Part shown: positions 26,643-35,151 of the stretch, one piece after another | How the letters are laid out: every line of letters starts with the position of its first letter | How positions within the stretch are numbered: position 1 is the first letter of the stretch | Assembly (NCBI RefSeq): GCF_022227765.1 | Contig: NZ_JAJMLZ010000001.1 | Coordinates: 62,001 to 126,000 of the forward strand | Length of the DNA: 64,000 nt | Origin: Ectothiorhodospira shaposhnikovii | GTDB lineage: Bacteria; Pseudomonadota; Gammaproteobacteria; Ectothiorhodospirales; Ectothiorhodospiraceae | Direction: 5' to 3' | The notes under the pieces: model-generated | What the model was told of the DNA's origin: nothing | Seen by the model: the letters and a program-made list of their open reading frames with translations, nothing else | The model's database searches: none | Position numbers and translations under genes: made by a program

Positions 26643-27259
26643 GGGCAATCCTTGGTGTTCAATTCGGGGTGGGGCCGGCAGGTGATCAGGCCCTGTTCGG
26701 TCACCACCGCGTGCAGGGGCACGTCCCAGGACGCATGGGGCAGCGCCGTCACTTCCTGAAAAGCATAGGCCATTCCCACCAAATGGGGGCGGCGCCAGTG
26801 ACGGTGGCGGTTGAGATGGCGGAAGGTGGTGTCATAGAAGCCGCCACCCATGCCCAGCCGGTTTCCCCGGTGATCGAAGCCCACCAGGGGCGTGATGACC
26901 AGATCCAGATGACGGGCCGGCAGGCAGCGTCGGCGGTGAATGGGAGGCTCGGGAATGCCGAAGCGGTTGGGGATCAGGGGCGTATGGGGTTCCCAGGCCA
27001 CGAACCAGAGCAGCCGGGGGTGAAGTGGTGCCAGCACCGGCAGGTAGAGGTCCTTGCCGGCGGCGCGGGCGGCCCGGACCAGCGGGCCGGGGTCGGCCTC
27101 GCCCCGGTCGGGCAGGTAGACGGCGATGCGCCGGGCGGCGCTGAACAGGGGGTGGTGGATCAGGTGCCTGGCCATGGCACGGGCATGCCGGGCCCGTTCG
27201 GCCGGGGAGAGCGCCAGACGCCGGGCGCGAAGCTGTCTGCGTAGGTCGGCGCGTGTCAT
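26627..27259 (-). CDS. ygfA: 5-formyltetrahydrofolate cyclo-ligase
   Basis: A 210-residue MTHFS-family enzyme that converts 5-formyl-THF to 5,10-methenyl-THF with ATP. The N-terminal ADLRRQLRARRLALSP, the VFVAWEP-type centre (LLWFVAWEPHTPL) and the glycine-rich GNRLGMGGGFYDTTF loop are diagnostic. It starts 11 bases after the 3' end of the 6S RNA, the same arrangement as ssrS-ygfA in E. coli, where the two can be cotranscribed. Confidence 0.92.
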   Translation of the reverse strand: MTRADLRRQLRARRLALSPAERARHARAMARHLIHHPLFSAARRIAVYLPDRGEADPGPLVRAARAAGKDLYLPVLAPLHPRLLWFVAWEPHTPLIPNRFGIPEPPIHRRRCLPARHLDLVITPLVGFDHRGNRLGMGGGFYDTTFRHLNRHRHWRRPHLVGMAYAFQEVTALPHASWDVPLHAVVTEQGLITCRPHPELNTKDCPCPTG

Positions 27260-27270
27260 GGAAATGAAGA

Positions 27271-27462
27271 GGGCACGCTCCGAGAGTGCCGTGGCGAGCT
27301 TTCGACCTTGAACCAGGGGTTCAAGTGGGGGCCGACGCGATCTCTACAGGCTTTCCGCTACGGGGCGGACATGCACAACAAGACATCGCAGAATGGCTCC
27401 CGGGGTAGTTGATTAGGCTCAAGGATATTACCCAGCCGCTCACGCACACCTCAGAGGTGCCC
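27271..27462 (-). ncRNA. ssrS: 6S RNA
   Basis: The minus strand between zapA and ygfA carries the 6S signature: closing stem GGGCAC...CTCTGAG with CTCGGAG...GTGCCC, the internal CCTTGAGCC segment, and CACTTGAACCCCTGGTTCAA near the 3' side, close to the E. coli CUUGAACCAAGGGUUCAAG block. Length is about 192 nt (E. coli 184). It binds the sigma-70 holoenzyme in stationary phase. Ends are set from the terminal helix and may be off by several bases. Confidence 0.88.
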
Positions 27463-27508
27463 AAACCGTAAAACCTTTTTTTCGTGGCCCCGCCGCCGGG
27501 ACCGTACA

Positions 27509-27814
27509 TCATGAATCCGTCGATCGTTCGTGTTGCAGGACCGAATCCACCCGTTCCTGCAGGGCGCGCATGCGCTGATCCAGGCCGGCGTTCTGCCGCT
27601 TCAGGGCCAGCAGTTCATGGGCAATGTTCAGGGCCGCCATCACGGCGATCCGGTCTCCGCCCACGACCTTGCCGCCATCGCGGATTTCCTTCATCCGGCG
27701 ATCCAGCAGGCTGGCCGAGGCAATCAGGGCATTGCGCTCATCTTCAGGGCAGGCCACCCGGTATTCCTTGCCCAGAATCTGAACCGTGACCGGTTCAGAG
27801 CGGGGTTCCGTCAT
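27509..27814 (-). CDS. zapA: Cell division protein ZapA
   Basis: A 101-residue FtsZ-ring stabiliser. The VTVQILGKEYRVACPEDE start and the DRIAVMAALNIAHELL helix followed by a coiled coil match the family. Its ATG overlaps the stop of the upstream coiled-coil gene as ATGA (27811-27814), so translation is coupled. 6S RNA follows downstream as in E. coli. Confidence 0.92.
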   Translation of the reverse strand: MTEPRSEPVTVQILGKEYRVACPEDERNALIASASLLDRRMKEIRDGGKVVGGDRIAVMAALNIAHELLALKRQNAGLDQRMRALQERVDSVLQHERSTDS

Positions 27815-28044
27815 ACCGCCTGCTCCATGGACTTCAATCGGTTGATCATCGACTCCACCTTCATGCGTGCCTGCTCACCCCGTTCCGAGAGCTGGGCCCG
27901 TTCCGCCAGCAGCAGTTCGTTCTGGCGGCGCAGCCTGAGGTTCTCGTCCCGCAGCAGTTCGCAGACCCGCAGCAACGCCTCGACCCGGGACTCCAGGTCT
28001 TTCAGGGCGGAATCCGCCGAGGCATTGTGAGCGGTGTATGTCAT
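27811..28044 (-). CDS. Small coiled-coil protein, ZapB-like (TIGR02449 type)
   Basis: A 77-residue protein that is nearly all heptad-repeat coiled coil (LESRVEALLRVCELLRDENL and following). Small coiled-coil proteins in this position upstream of zapA are common in gammaproteobacteria and are described as TIGR02449; a role in cytokinesis with ZapA is inferred from the coupling. The ATG at 28044 was chosen over an ATG 39 bp upstream because the extension is basic and unrelated. Confidence 0.75.
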   Translation of the reverse strand: MTYTAHNASADSALKDLESRVEALLRVCELLRDENLRLRRQNELLLAERAQLSERGEQARMKVESMINRLKSMEQAV

Positions 28045-28190
28045 GGGCTCAATACTAGGACTCCGCCTCGGGGCCGTCAACAAGGATCGGCGGCGGCATG
28101 GTGCTGGCGCCGTCGGGCTTGCTAGACTGCGTCCATGTATCGGATCCCGGCCCCGGAGGTCCGGCCACCACGACTGGAGAGCCTTGCCCC

Positions 28191-28739
28191 ATGATGCCCG
28201 ATTATCAAGCCTTACAGGATGCCCTGCGGGGGGCGGGCGCCACGGCCGATGCCGCCGAGGCCCACGGCACGCTCTGCGGCATGCTCAGTGCCAATCTGGG
28301 GTCCGGCGAGGTGCGCTGGCTGCAGGAGATCTTTCCCGAGGCCGGCGAGACGCCGCCGCCGGAAGGGGAGGCCCGGCGCCTGCTGGATGAAGTCTTTGCC
28401 GAAACCCGCACCCAACTGGCCGATGCCCTGCTCGGGTTCCAGATGCTGTTGCCGGACGAGGACGATGCCCTTTCCACCCGGGTGGACGCCCTGGGGCACT
28501 GGTGCCAGGGCTTCCTCTATGGCCTGGCGGTGGCCGGCGTCACCGACCCGGCCAAGCTGCCCGCCGATTCGGCGGAAATCCTCAAGGATCTTTCCGATAT
28601 TGCCGGCGCCGGTTTCGAGGTGGACGACGACGAGGCCAGCGAGACCGCCTATGTGGAGATCCTGGAATACGTGCGGGTGGGCGTGCTGCTGGTGAGCGAG
28701 GAACTGCAGCCCCTCAAGGGCCCCTCCCGCCTGCAGTGA
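28191..28739 (+). CDS. ygfB: UPF0149 family protein YgfB
   Basis: A 182-residue acidic protein of the YgfB family, with the YQALQDALRGAGA start, the AHGTLCGMLSA motif, the WCQGFLYGLAVAG motif and the EYVRVGVLLVSEEL end. In Pseudomonas YgfB interferes with an anti-terminator controlling ampDh3 and pyocins; a role here is unknown. Two adjacent ATGs (28191, 28194) are equally possible. It leads the ygfB-pepP-ubiH-ubiI run. Confidence 0.9.
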   Translation: MMPDYQALQDALRGAGATADAAEAHGTLCGMLSANLGSGEVRWLQEIFPEAGETPPPEGEARRLLDEVFAETRTQLADALLGFQMLLPDEDDALSTRVDALGHWCQGFLYGLAVAGVTDPAKLPADSAEILKDLSDIAGAGFEVDDDEASETAYVEILEYVRVGVLLVSEELQPLKGPSRLQ

Positions 28740-28776
28740 CCCCCCTGTTGATGACCCGGAACCCAAAGCTATCGCC

Positions 28777-30081
28777 ATGAAAGAATTCGCCCGTCGCCGT
28801 CGCCAGCTCATGCGTGCCATGGGGGAGGGCGGCATCGCCGTCATCCCCGCCGCACCGGTCCGGGTGCGCAATCATGACGTGGAATATCCCTACCGTCAGG
28901 ACAGCGATTTTCTCTATCTCACCGGCTTTACCGAGCCGGAGGCGGTGGCGGTGCTGGTGCCCGGCCGACCCCAGGGGGAGTACATCCTGTTCTGCCGGGA
29001 ACGGGACAAGGAAAAGGAGACCTGGCATGGCCGCCGGGCCGGACAGGAAGGGGCGGTGGAGCGCTTCGGCGCCGACGATTCCTTCCCCATCGGCGACATC
29101 GGCGAGATCCTGCCCGGGCTGCTGGAGAACCGTGAGCGGGTCTACACCACTTTGGGTCGCCATCCGGAGTTCGACCGCAAGTTGATCGACTGGGTCAACG
29201 GCATCCGTGAACGGGCCCGCACCGGCGTCCACCCCCCCCATGAGTTCGTGGCTCTGGAATACCTGCTCCATGACATGCGCCTGTTCAAGTCGGCCACCGA
29301 ACTCAAGGCCATGAAGGAGGCCGCCCGGGTCACCAGTCGTGCCCATCAGCGCGCCATGGCCGCCTGCCGGCCGGGGCTGTGGGAGTATCAGCTGGAAGCG
29401 GAGTTGCTGTACGAGTTCCGCCGGGCGGGGACCGAACCCGCCTACGCCTCCATCGTGGGCGGCGGTGTCAACGGCTGCATCCTGCACTACACCGAAAACA
29501 ACGAGCGGCTCAGGGACGGTGATCTGGTCCTGATCGACGCTGGCTGCGAGTACCAGGGTTATGCGGCGGACATCACCCGCACCTTTCCGGTGAACGGACG
29601 CTTCACCGAGCATCAGCGTCAGGTCTACGAGGTGGTGCTGGAGGCCCAGGCGGCGGCCATCGCCCAGGTGGTCCCCGGCAATCACTGGGATGATCCCCAT
29701 GGGGCGGCGGTCAAGGTGCTTACCAAGGGGCTGGTGCACCTGGGATTGCTCAAGGGGCGGCCTTCCCGCCTGATCAAGGACGGCGCCTATCGTCGCTTCT
29801 ACATGCACCGCACCGGCCACTGGCTGGGGCTGGACGTGCATGACGTGGGGGACTACAAGGTGGGCGAGGCCTGGCGTTTGCTGGAGCCGGGCATGGTGAT
29901 GACCATCGAGCCGGGCCTGTACCTGCCGGCCACGGAGAAGGGCGTGCCCAAGCCATTCCGTAATATCGGCATCCGCATCGAGGATGACGTGGCGGTGACC
30001 CGGGCCGGGCATCAGGTCCTCACCGAAGATTGCCCCAAGGGCGTCGACGAGGTTCAGGCCCTGGTGGGTTCAGGCAACTGA
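28777..30081 (+). CDS. pepP: Xaa-Pro aminopeptidase
   Basis: A 434-residue M24B metallopeptidase (E. coli 441) that removes N-terminal residues preceding proline. The dinuclear metal ligands are visible in DAGCEYQGYAADITRTF (two Asp), HRTGHWLGLDVHD (His), TIEPGLY (Glu) and GIRIEDDV (Glu). It is followed by ubiH after 37 bp, as in E. coli. Confidence 0.96.
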   Translation: MKEFARRRRQLMRAMGEGGIAVIPAAPVRVRNHDVEYPYRQDSDFLYLTGFTEPEAVAVLVPGRPQGEYILFCRERDKEKETWHGRRAGQEGAVERFGADDSFPIGDIGEILPGLLENRERVYTTLGRHPEFDRKLIDWVNGIRERARTGVHPPHEFVALEYLLHDMRLFKSATELKAMKEAARVTSRAHQRAMAACRPGLWEYQLEAELLYEFRRAGTEPAYASIVGGGVNGCILHYTENNERLRDGDLVLIDAGCEYQGYAADITRTFPVNGRFTEHQRQVYEVVLEAQAAAIAQVVPGNHWDDPHGAAVKVLTKGLVHLGLLKGRPSRLIKDGAYRRFYMHRTGHWLGLDVHDVGDYKVGEAWRLLEPGMVMTIEPGLYLPATEKGVPKPFRNIGIRIEDDVAVTRAGHQVLTEDCPKGVDEVQALVGSGN

Positions 30082-30118
30082 AATAATCGGGTGCCGGGAT
30101 CGGCACGCGGAGGACGCG

Positions 30119-31309
30119 GTGCAGAACAGCGATTTCGATATCCTGATCGCCGGCGGCGGCATGGTGGGCGCCACCCTGGGGCTGGGCCTGGCGGACAGCG
30201 GTTACCGGGTGGGCATCATCGAGGCGCAGCCTCCCGGCGCTCCGGTGCAACCCAGTTATGACGAGCGGGCCACGGCCCTGTCCTGGGGTTCCCGATGTAT
30301 CCTGGAACGTCTGGGCCTGTGGGCGGATCTGGCGCCCCATGCCGAACCGATCCGTCGCATCCACGTCTCCCAGCGGGGGTATTTCGGCAACGTGCGCCTG
30401 GACCACCGGGAAGAAGGCGTGGAGGCACTGGGTTACGTGATCGTCAACCGGGTGCTGGGGCAGGTCCTGCAGACGGCCCTGGCCGCGGCGCCCGTCACCC
30501 TGATGACGCCGGCGCGGGTGACCGGATACACCGGCCATGACGACCATCTGGGGGTACAGATCCGTCTGGACCAGGCCCTCGTGCCGATACGGACCCGCCT
30601 GCTGGTGGGCGCGGACGGCACCCGGTCCGTGGTTCGCAACCTGGCCGGCATCGACATCCACGAGAGTGACTATGGTCAGGTGGGCATCATCGCCAATCTC
30701 TCCACCGAGCTGGATCATCGGGGAACGGCCTTCGAGCGTTTCACCGACGAGGGGCCGGTGGCCCTGCTGCCCCTGACGCCCGCCGAGGACGGCAGTCCCC
30801 GCTGCGCCCTGGTCTGGGTCCGTCCGGTCCATCGGCTCGATGAGACGCTGGCCTGGGATGACGGGCATTTTCTGCGGGTCCTTCAGGACCGTTTCGGTCA
30901 TCGCCTCGGACGCCTGCGCCGGGTGGGCGCGCGGGTTGCCTATCCCCTGACCCGGGTGCGTGCCGTCCGGGATACGGACACCCGGCTGGTGTTGGTGGGC
31001 AATGCTTCCCACACCATCCACCCCGTGGCCGGTCAGGGCTTCAATCTGGCACTGCGGGACGTGGATACCCTGGCGGATCTGCTGTGCCGGGCCGGACGGG
31101 AGGCCTCGGACCCCGGTGACGCGGGGTTGTTGCAGCGCTATGCCGTCCGACGCCGGCCGGACCTGGACCGGGTGACGGGCGTGACCGATGCCCTGGCCCG
31201 GCTCTTCACCACGCCGGGGTTCGGGCATGTCCGGGGAGCGGCCCTGGTGGCCCTGAACCTGTGCGGCCCGCTGCGGCACGGGGTGGCGCGGGCGGGGATG
31301 GGATTGTAG
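30119..31309 (+). CDS. ubiH: 2-octaprenyl-6-methoxyphenol hydroxylase
   Basis: A 396-residue class A flavoprotein monooxygenase acting in the Ubi complex on the C1 position of the ubiquinone ring. It shows the FAD motif GGGMVGATLGLGL, the GADGTRS motif, and GNASHTIHPVAGQGFNLALRD. The GTG start at 30119 has GGAGG at 30109-30113, five bases upstream, and no better ATG precedes the FAD motif. Confidence 0.92.
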   Translation: MQNSDFDILIAGGGMVGATLGLGLADSGYRVGIIEAQPPGAPVQPSYDERATALSWGSRCILERLGLWADLAPHAEPIRRIHVSQRGYFGNVRLDHREEGVEALGYVIVNRVLGQVLQTALAAAPVTLMTPARVTGYTGHDDHLGVQIRLDQALVPIRTRLLVGADGTRSVVRNLAGIDIHESDYGQVGIIANLSTELDHRGTAFERFTDEGPVALLPLTPAEDGSPRCALVWVRPVHRLDETLAWDDGHFLRVLQDRFGHRLGRLRRVGARVAYPLTRVRAVRDTDTRLVLVGNASHTIHPVAGQGFNLALRDVDTLADLLCRAGREASDPGDAGLLQRYAVRRRPDLDRVTGVTDALARLFTTPGFGHVRGAALVALNLCGPLRHGVARAGMGL

Positions 31310-31339
31310 ATGTCCGGAACCGATGAACAAGGAGCCTCC

Positions 31340-32545
31340 ATGTCGGCAACCTCCTGTGACGTCCTCATCGCCGGCGGCGGCATGGTGGGAGCCGCCCTGG
31401 CCCTGAGCCTGGCCCGCGGCGGTCTTGCCGTGGCCCTGGTGGAACTGCGCCCACCGCCCCCCTTTGTCCCGGACAGCGGGCATGACCTGCGGGTATCCGC
31501 CATCAATCGCGCCTCCCAGCGCCTGTTCCGGGCGCTGGGAGTGTGGGAAGGGATGCGGGCCATGCGGATCAGCCCCTATCAGGCCATGGAGGTCTGGGAT
31601 GCGGGCGGCAGTGGCTGCATCCGTTTCGAGGCCCGGGAGCTGGGGGAGCCGGATCTGGGACACATCATCGAGAACCGGGTGGTTCAGCGCGCACTCTGGG
31701 ATGCCCTGGACGCGGCGCCGGGGGTGACCCGATTCTGCCCGGATGCCGTGACCCTCCTGGACATCGGTGCTCGTGAGGCCCGGGTGACGCTGGAGAGCGG
31801 GGCCCGGATCACGACATCGCTGGTGGTGGGCGCCGACGGCGCCCGCTCCCGCATCCGCGAGATGGCAGGGATCGATCTGGACAGTCGGCGCTACGGTCAG
31901 CAGGCCCTGGTGGCCACGGTGCGCACCGCCTTACCCCATCAGGAGACCGCCTGGCAGCGTTTCCTGCCCACCGGCCCGCTGGCCTTCCTGCCCCTGTCGG
32001 ACGGCCGCTGCTCCGTCGTCTGGTCGGCCGATGATGAACGGGCCGAGCAGTTGCGGGATCTGGATGACGTCGCCTTCCGCGAGGCCTTGGCGGAAGGTTT
32101 GGACCATCGTCTGGGGGCGGTGGTGGAGAGCAGTCAGCGGGCGGCCTTTCCGCTGCGGGGCTCCCAGGCCCGTCACTATGTGCGTCCCCGGCTGGCACTG
32201 GTGGGGGATGCGGCCCACACCATTCATCCCCTGGCCGGACAGGGGGTGAATCTGGGGTTCCAGGATGCCCGGGCCCTGGCCGGGGTGCTGCTGCATGGAG
32301 CGGTGGGGGATCCGGGGGAATTCCGCGTGCTGCGTCGTTACGAGCGCGCCCGGCGGGGAGACAATGTCATCATGATGCGTGCCATGGAGTGCTTCCGCTA
32401 CGGCTTCGGCAGCGCGCTGCCGCCGCTGGCCCTGGGGCGGAATCTGGGCCTGATGCTGGCGGATCGCGCCGGCCCGCTGAAAAGGACCTTGGCCAGACGG
32501 GCCCTGGGGCTGGATTCACCGGACCTGCCGTACTCGCCTGGTTAG
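31340..32545 (+). CDS. ubiI: Ubiquinone hydroxylase UbiI/VisC-like
   Basis: A 401-residue paralogue of UbiH with GGGMVGAALALSLARGG, GADGARSRIREMAGI and GDAAHTIHPLAGQGVNLGFQDA. UbiI hydroxylates C5 of the ring. I chose the ATG at 31340, which has AAGGAG six bases upstream, rather than the in-frame ATG at 31310 that abuts the ubiH stop. UbiI versus another paralogue (UbiL, UbiM) cannot be fixed by eye, but its place between ubiH and gcvT matches ubiI of E. coli. Confidence 0.85.
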   Translation: MSATSCDVLIAGGGMVGAALALSLARGGLAVALVELRPPPPFVPDSGHDLRVSAINRASQRLFRALGVWEGMRAMRISPYQAMEVWDAGGSGCIRFEARELGEPDLGHIIENRVVQRALWDALDAAPGVTRFCPDAVTLLDIGAREARVTLESGARITTSLVVGADGARSRIREMAGIDLDSRRYGQQALVATVRTALPHQETAWQRFLPTGPLAFLPLSDGRCSVVWSADDERAEQLRDLDDVAFREALAEGLDHRLGAVVESSQRAAFPLRGSQARHYVRPRLALVGDAAHTIHPLAGQGVNLGFQDARALAGVLLHGAVGDPGEFRVLRRYERARRGDNVIMMRAMECFRYGFGSALPPLALGRNLGLMLADRAGPLKRTLARRALGLDSPDLPYSPG

Positions 32546-32611
32546 GCTACCCTACGGTGGACCGATCGCGAGCATCCGTTTTGCTGTTTCAACCTTCAGG
32601 GGCGTGCTGCC

Positions 32612-33217
32612 ATGAGAGAATTCTGGGATAACCGCTATTCGGGAACGGAGTATGTCTACGGCACCGCGCCCAATGCCTATTTGCTGGCCCATCACCCCCT
32701 CTACCAGCCGGGCCAGAGCGTGCTGGCCGTGGGGGATGGGGAAGGGCGCAACGGGGTCTGGCTGGCCGGTCGGGGGCTGTCGGTGACGGCGGTGGATTTT
32801 TCCCAGCAGGCCCTGGCCAAGGCCCAGGCCCTGGCCCAGCACCAGGGGGTGACCCTGGAGACGATCTGGGCCGATCTGGTGGGCTGGAAGTGGCCCAGGG
32901 CGCGGTACGACCACATCATTTCCATCTATCTGCACCTGCCCCCGACCCAGCGGCGCCAGGTGCATCAGGCCATGCTGGAGGCCCTCAAGCCCGGTGGCCT
33001 GTTGCTGATGGAGGCCTTTCACCCGGAGCAGATGGATTATCACAGCGGCGGTCCCCGAGACCCGGGCATGCTCTACAACGGGGTGATGCTGCGGGAGGAT
33101 TTTGTCGGCGGCGAGTTCATGGAACTGGCGGAGTTGGCCGTCGAACTGGACGAGGGGCCGGGGCATCGGGGCCGCGCGGCGGTGACCCGCGCCCTGATCC
33201 GGCGACCGGATGTCTGA
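32612..33217 (+). CDS. Class I SAM-dependent methyltransferase
   Basis: A 201-residue methyltransferase with motif I VLAVGDGEGRNGVWLA, the acidic VDFSQQAL motif and the LKPGGLLLMEAF segment. It resembles TehB-like small-molecule methyltransferases that start FWDNRYSG. The substrate is unknown. It sits between ubiI and the glycine riboswitch, 66 bp after ubiI, and may be the last gene of the pepP-ubiH-ubiI run. Confidence 0.75.
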   Translation: MREFWDNRYSGTEYVYGTAPNAYLLAHHPLYQPGQSVLAVGDGEGRNGVWLAGRGLSVTAVDFSQQALAKAQALAQHQGVTLETIWADLVGWKWPRARYDHIISIYLHLPPTQRRQVHQAMLEALKPGGLLLMEAFHPEQMDYHSGGPRDPGMLYNGVMLREDFVGGEFMELAELAVELDEGPGHRGRAAVTRALIRRPDV

Positions 33218-33300
33218 CACAGGGGCCGAAAAGGCAGTTCCGGTTCCGGCACGCCTGGGGTATAGTTCACCCCTTGATAGGGATGCCCCCCGGCATCCTC

Positions 33301-33475
33301 GGCAGCGTGGGAGAGACCTCCCTCACCGGAGGCGCCGAAGGCGCAACTTCCGCCCGGAAACGCTCAGGCAAAAGGACCGCGCTGCCCGATATCGACTCTG
33401 GAGAGTGGTCCGACAGACCCACCGAAGGGGATAACCCGGCACGGGTTTAATCTCTCAGGTTTCAGGACAGAGGGG
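33301..33475 (+). promoter_or_regulatory. Tandem glycine riboswitch
   Basis: Two successive glycine aptamers precede gcvT. Aptamer I is closed by GGCAGCG (33301-33307) pairing with CGCTGCC (33380-33386) and contains GGGAGAGACC and AGGCAAAAGGACCGC. Aptamer II (about 33391-33475) contains CTCTGGAGAG and the 3' TCAGGACAGAGG. The AGAG end of aptamer II's P1 is shared with the following terminator stem, so glycine binding should favour antitermination and switch the gcv genes on. Confidence 0.95.
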
Positions 33476-33514
33476 CGGCCGATACCCGAGACAGGGTGTC
33501 GGCCGCCCCTTTTT
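33471..33514 (+). terminator. Riboswitch expression-platform terminator
   Basis: A 17-bp GC-rich stem with one mismatch (33471-33487 with 33494-33510) and a U-tract overlaps the P1 closing strand of the second glycine aptamer and precedes gcvT by 21 bp. Confidence 0.88.
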
Positions 33515-33535
33515 CATTTTGACCGGGAGTCGAAG

Positions 33536-34642
33536 ATGACATTACGCCGCACCACATTGCACGCCACCCACGAGGCCGCTGGTGCCCGCATGGTGGATTT
33601 TGCCGGCTGGTCCATGCCCGTTCACTACGGTTCCCAGATCGACGAGCATCACGCCGTGCGCCGCCAGGCCGGCATGTTCGATGTCTCCCACATGACCGTG
33701 GTCGACGTGGACGGCCCCGGTGCCCGCGATTACCTGCGCCACCTGCTGGCCAATGACGTGGACAAGCTCAAGGCCGCCGGACGCGCCCTCTACAGCTGCA
33801 TGCTCAATCCGGAAGGGGGCGTGCTGGACGATCTCATCACCTATCGTCGCGCCGACGGCTACCGGGTCGTGGTCAATGCCGCCACCCGGGACAAGGACCT
33901 GGCCTGGATGCGCGACGTGGCCGCCAGGCTCTCCGGCACCCTTGCCCCGGTGGAGATCCGCGAGCGGGACGATCTGGACATGATCGCCGTGCAGGGACCG
34001 GCGGCCCGAGATCTGTGCCTGCCCCTGCTGCCGGAGTCCCTGCGGGCGCCGGCCGAGGCCCTGACTCCCTTTACCGCCACGGAAGACGGGGACTGGTTCG
34101 TGGCCCGGACCGGCTACACCGGCGAGGACGGCTTTGAAGTCATCCTGCCCGCGACCGCCACCCTGAGCTTCTGGCAGGCCCTGGCCGCGGCCGGTGTGCG
34201 TCCCATCGGTCTGGGCGCCCGGGATACCCTGCGCCTGGAAGCCGGCATGAATCTCTACGGCACCGACATGGACGAGCAGATCAGTCCCCTGGAGTCCGGC
34301 CTGGGCTGGACCGTGGCCTGGACGCCCGCCGACCGGGATTTCATCGGCCGTCAGGCCCTGGAGCGGCAGCAGGCCGACGGCGCGCACCGGCGCCTGGTGG
34401 GGCTGGTGCTGGAAGGGCGGGGCGTCCTGCGTGGCCACATGAGCGTCAGCGCCGGCGAGGCCGGGCAGGGCGAGACCACCAGCGGCAGCTTTTCCCCCAC
34501 CCTGGGCGTGTCCATCGCCCTGGCCCGGATCCCGGCGGATGCCGGCGAGCGGGTGACGGTGGACATCCGTGGCAAGCTGGTCCCGGCGAAGGTGGTCAAG
34601 CCGCCGTTCGTGCGCCACGGCAAGGCCCTGATCGATCTTTGA
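33536..34642 (+). CDS. gcvT: Glycine cleavage system T protein (aminomethyltransferase)
   Basis: A 368-residue folate-dependent enzyme that takes the methylamine group from lipoylated GcvH, yielding 5,10-methylene-THF and ammonia. Family blocks include MVDFAGWSMPVHYG, MFDVSHMTVVDVDG, GYTGEDGFEV, IGLGARDTLRLEAGMNLYG and the C-terminal VKPPFVRHGK. The ATG at 33536 is 21 bp after the riboswitch terminator. It is the first gene of the gcv run. Confidence 0.97.
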   Translation: MTLRRTTLHATHEAAGARMVDFAGWSMPVHYGSQIDEHHAVRRQAGMFDVSHMTVVDVDGPGARDYLRHLLANDVDKLKAAGRALYSCMLNPEGGVLDDLITYRRADGYRVVVNAATRDKDLAWMRDVAARLSGTLAPVEIRERDDLDMIAVQGPAARDLCLPLLPESLRAPAEALTPFTATEDGDWFVARTGYTGEDGFEVILPATATLSFWQALAAAGVRPIGLGARDTLRLEAGMNLYGTDMDEQISPLESGLGWTVAWTPADRDFIGRQALERQQADGAHRRLVGLVLEGRGVLRGHMSVSAGEAGQGETTSGSFSPTLGVSIALARIPADAGERVTVDIRGKLVPAKVVKPPFVRHGKALIDL

Positions 34643-34711
34643 TCCCGACGGTGTTCCGTCGAACCCGAACCCAATTTTTCCGAACCCCCGAACCCTTCAT
34701 CAGGAGTCCCC

Positions 34712-35104
34712 ATGAGCAACATCCCCGCAGAACTCAGATACGCCCCGTCCCACGAGTGGGTCCGCAAGGAAGCCGACGGCACCCTCACCATCGGCATCTC
34801 CGACCATGCCCAGGAACTGCTGGGTGATCTGGTGTTCGTGGAAACCCCGGAAGTGGGTGCCCACCTGGATGCCGGCGGTGCCTGTGCCGTGGTGGAGTCC
34901 GTCAAGGCCGCTTCCGACGTCTACGCCCCCGTTGCCGGTGAAGTGGTGGCCGTCAATGAACAACTCGCCGACAGCCCCGAACTGGTCAATGGCGACGCCT
35001 ATGGTGATGGCTGGATTTTCCGCATCAAGCCTACCGATGCCGTTGCCGTGGAAGCCCTCATGGACGCCGACGCCTACGCCGCTCACCTGGAAGCGGAAGG
35101 CTGA
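34712..35104 (+). CDS. gcvH: Glycine cleavage system H protein
   Basis: A 130-residue lipoyl carrier. The lipoylation site is K65 in [19 protein letters not shown]. The N-terminal RYAPSHEWV and the DGWIFRIKP segment are conserved. AGGAG precedes the ATG. It lies 69 bp after gcvT. Confidence 0.97.
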   Translation: MSNIPAELRYAPSHEWVRKEADGTLTIGISDHAQELLGDLVFVETPEVGAHLDAGGACAVVESVKAASDVYAPVAGEVVAVNEQLADSPELVNGDAYGDGWIFRIKPTDAVAVEALMDADAYAAHLEAEG

Positions 35105-35151
35105 TCCCGGCCTTCCCTGATCCCCTTCACCCAGACAGCAGCGGAATCACC

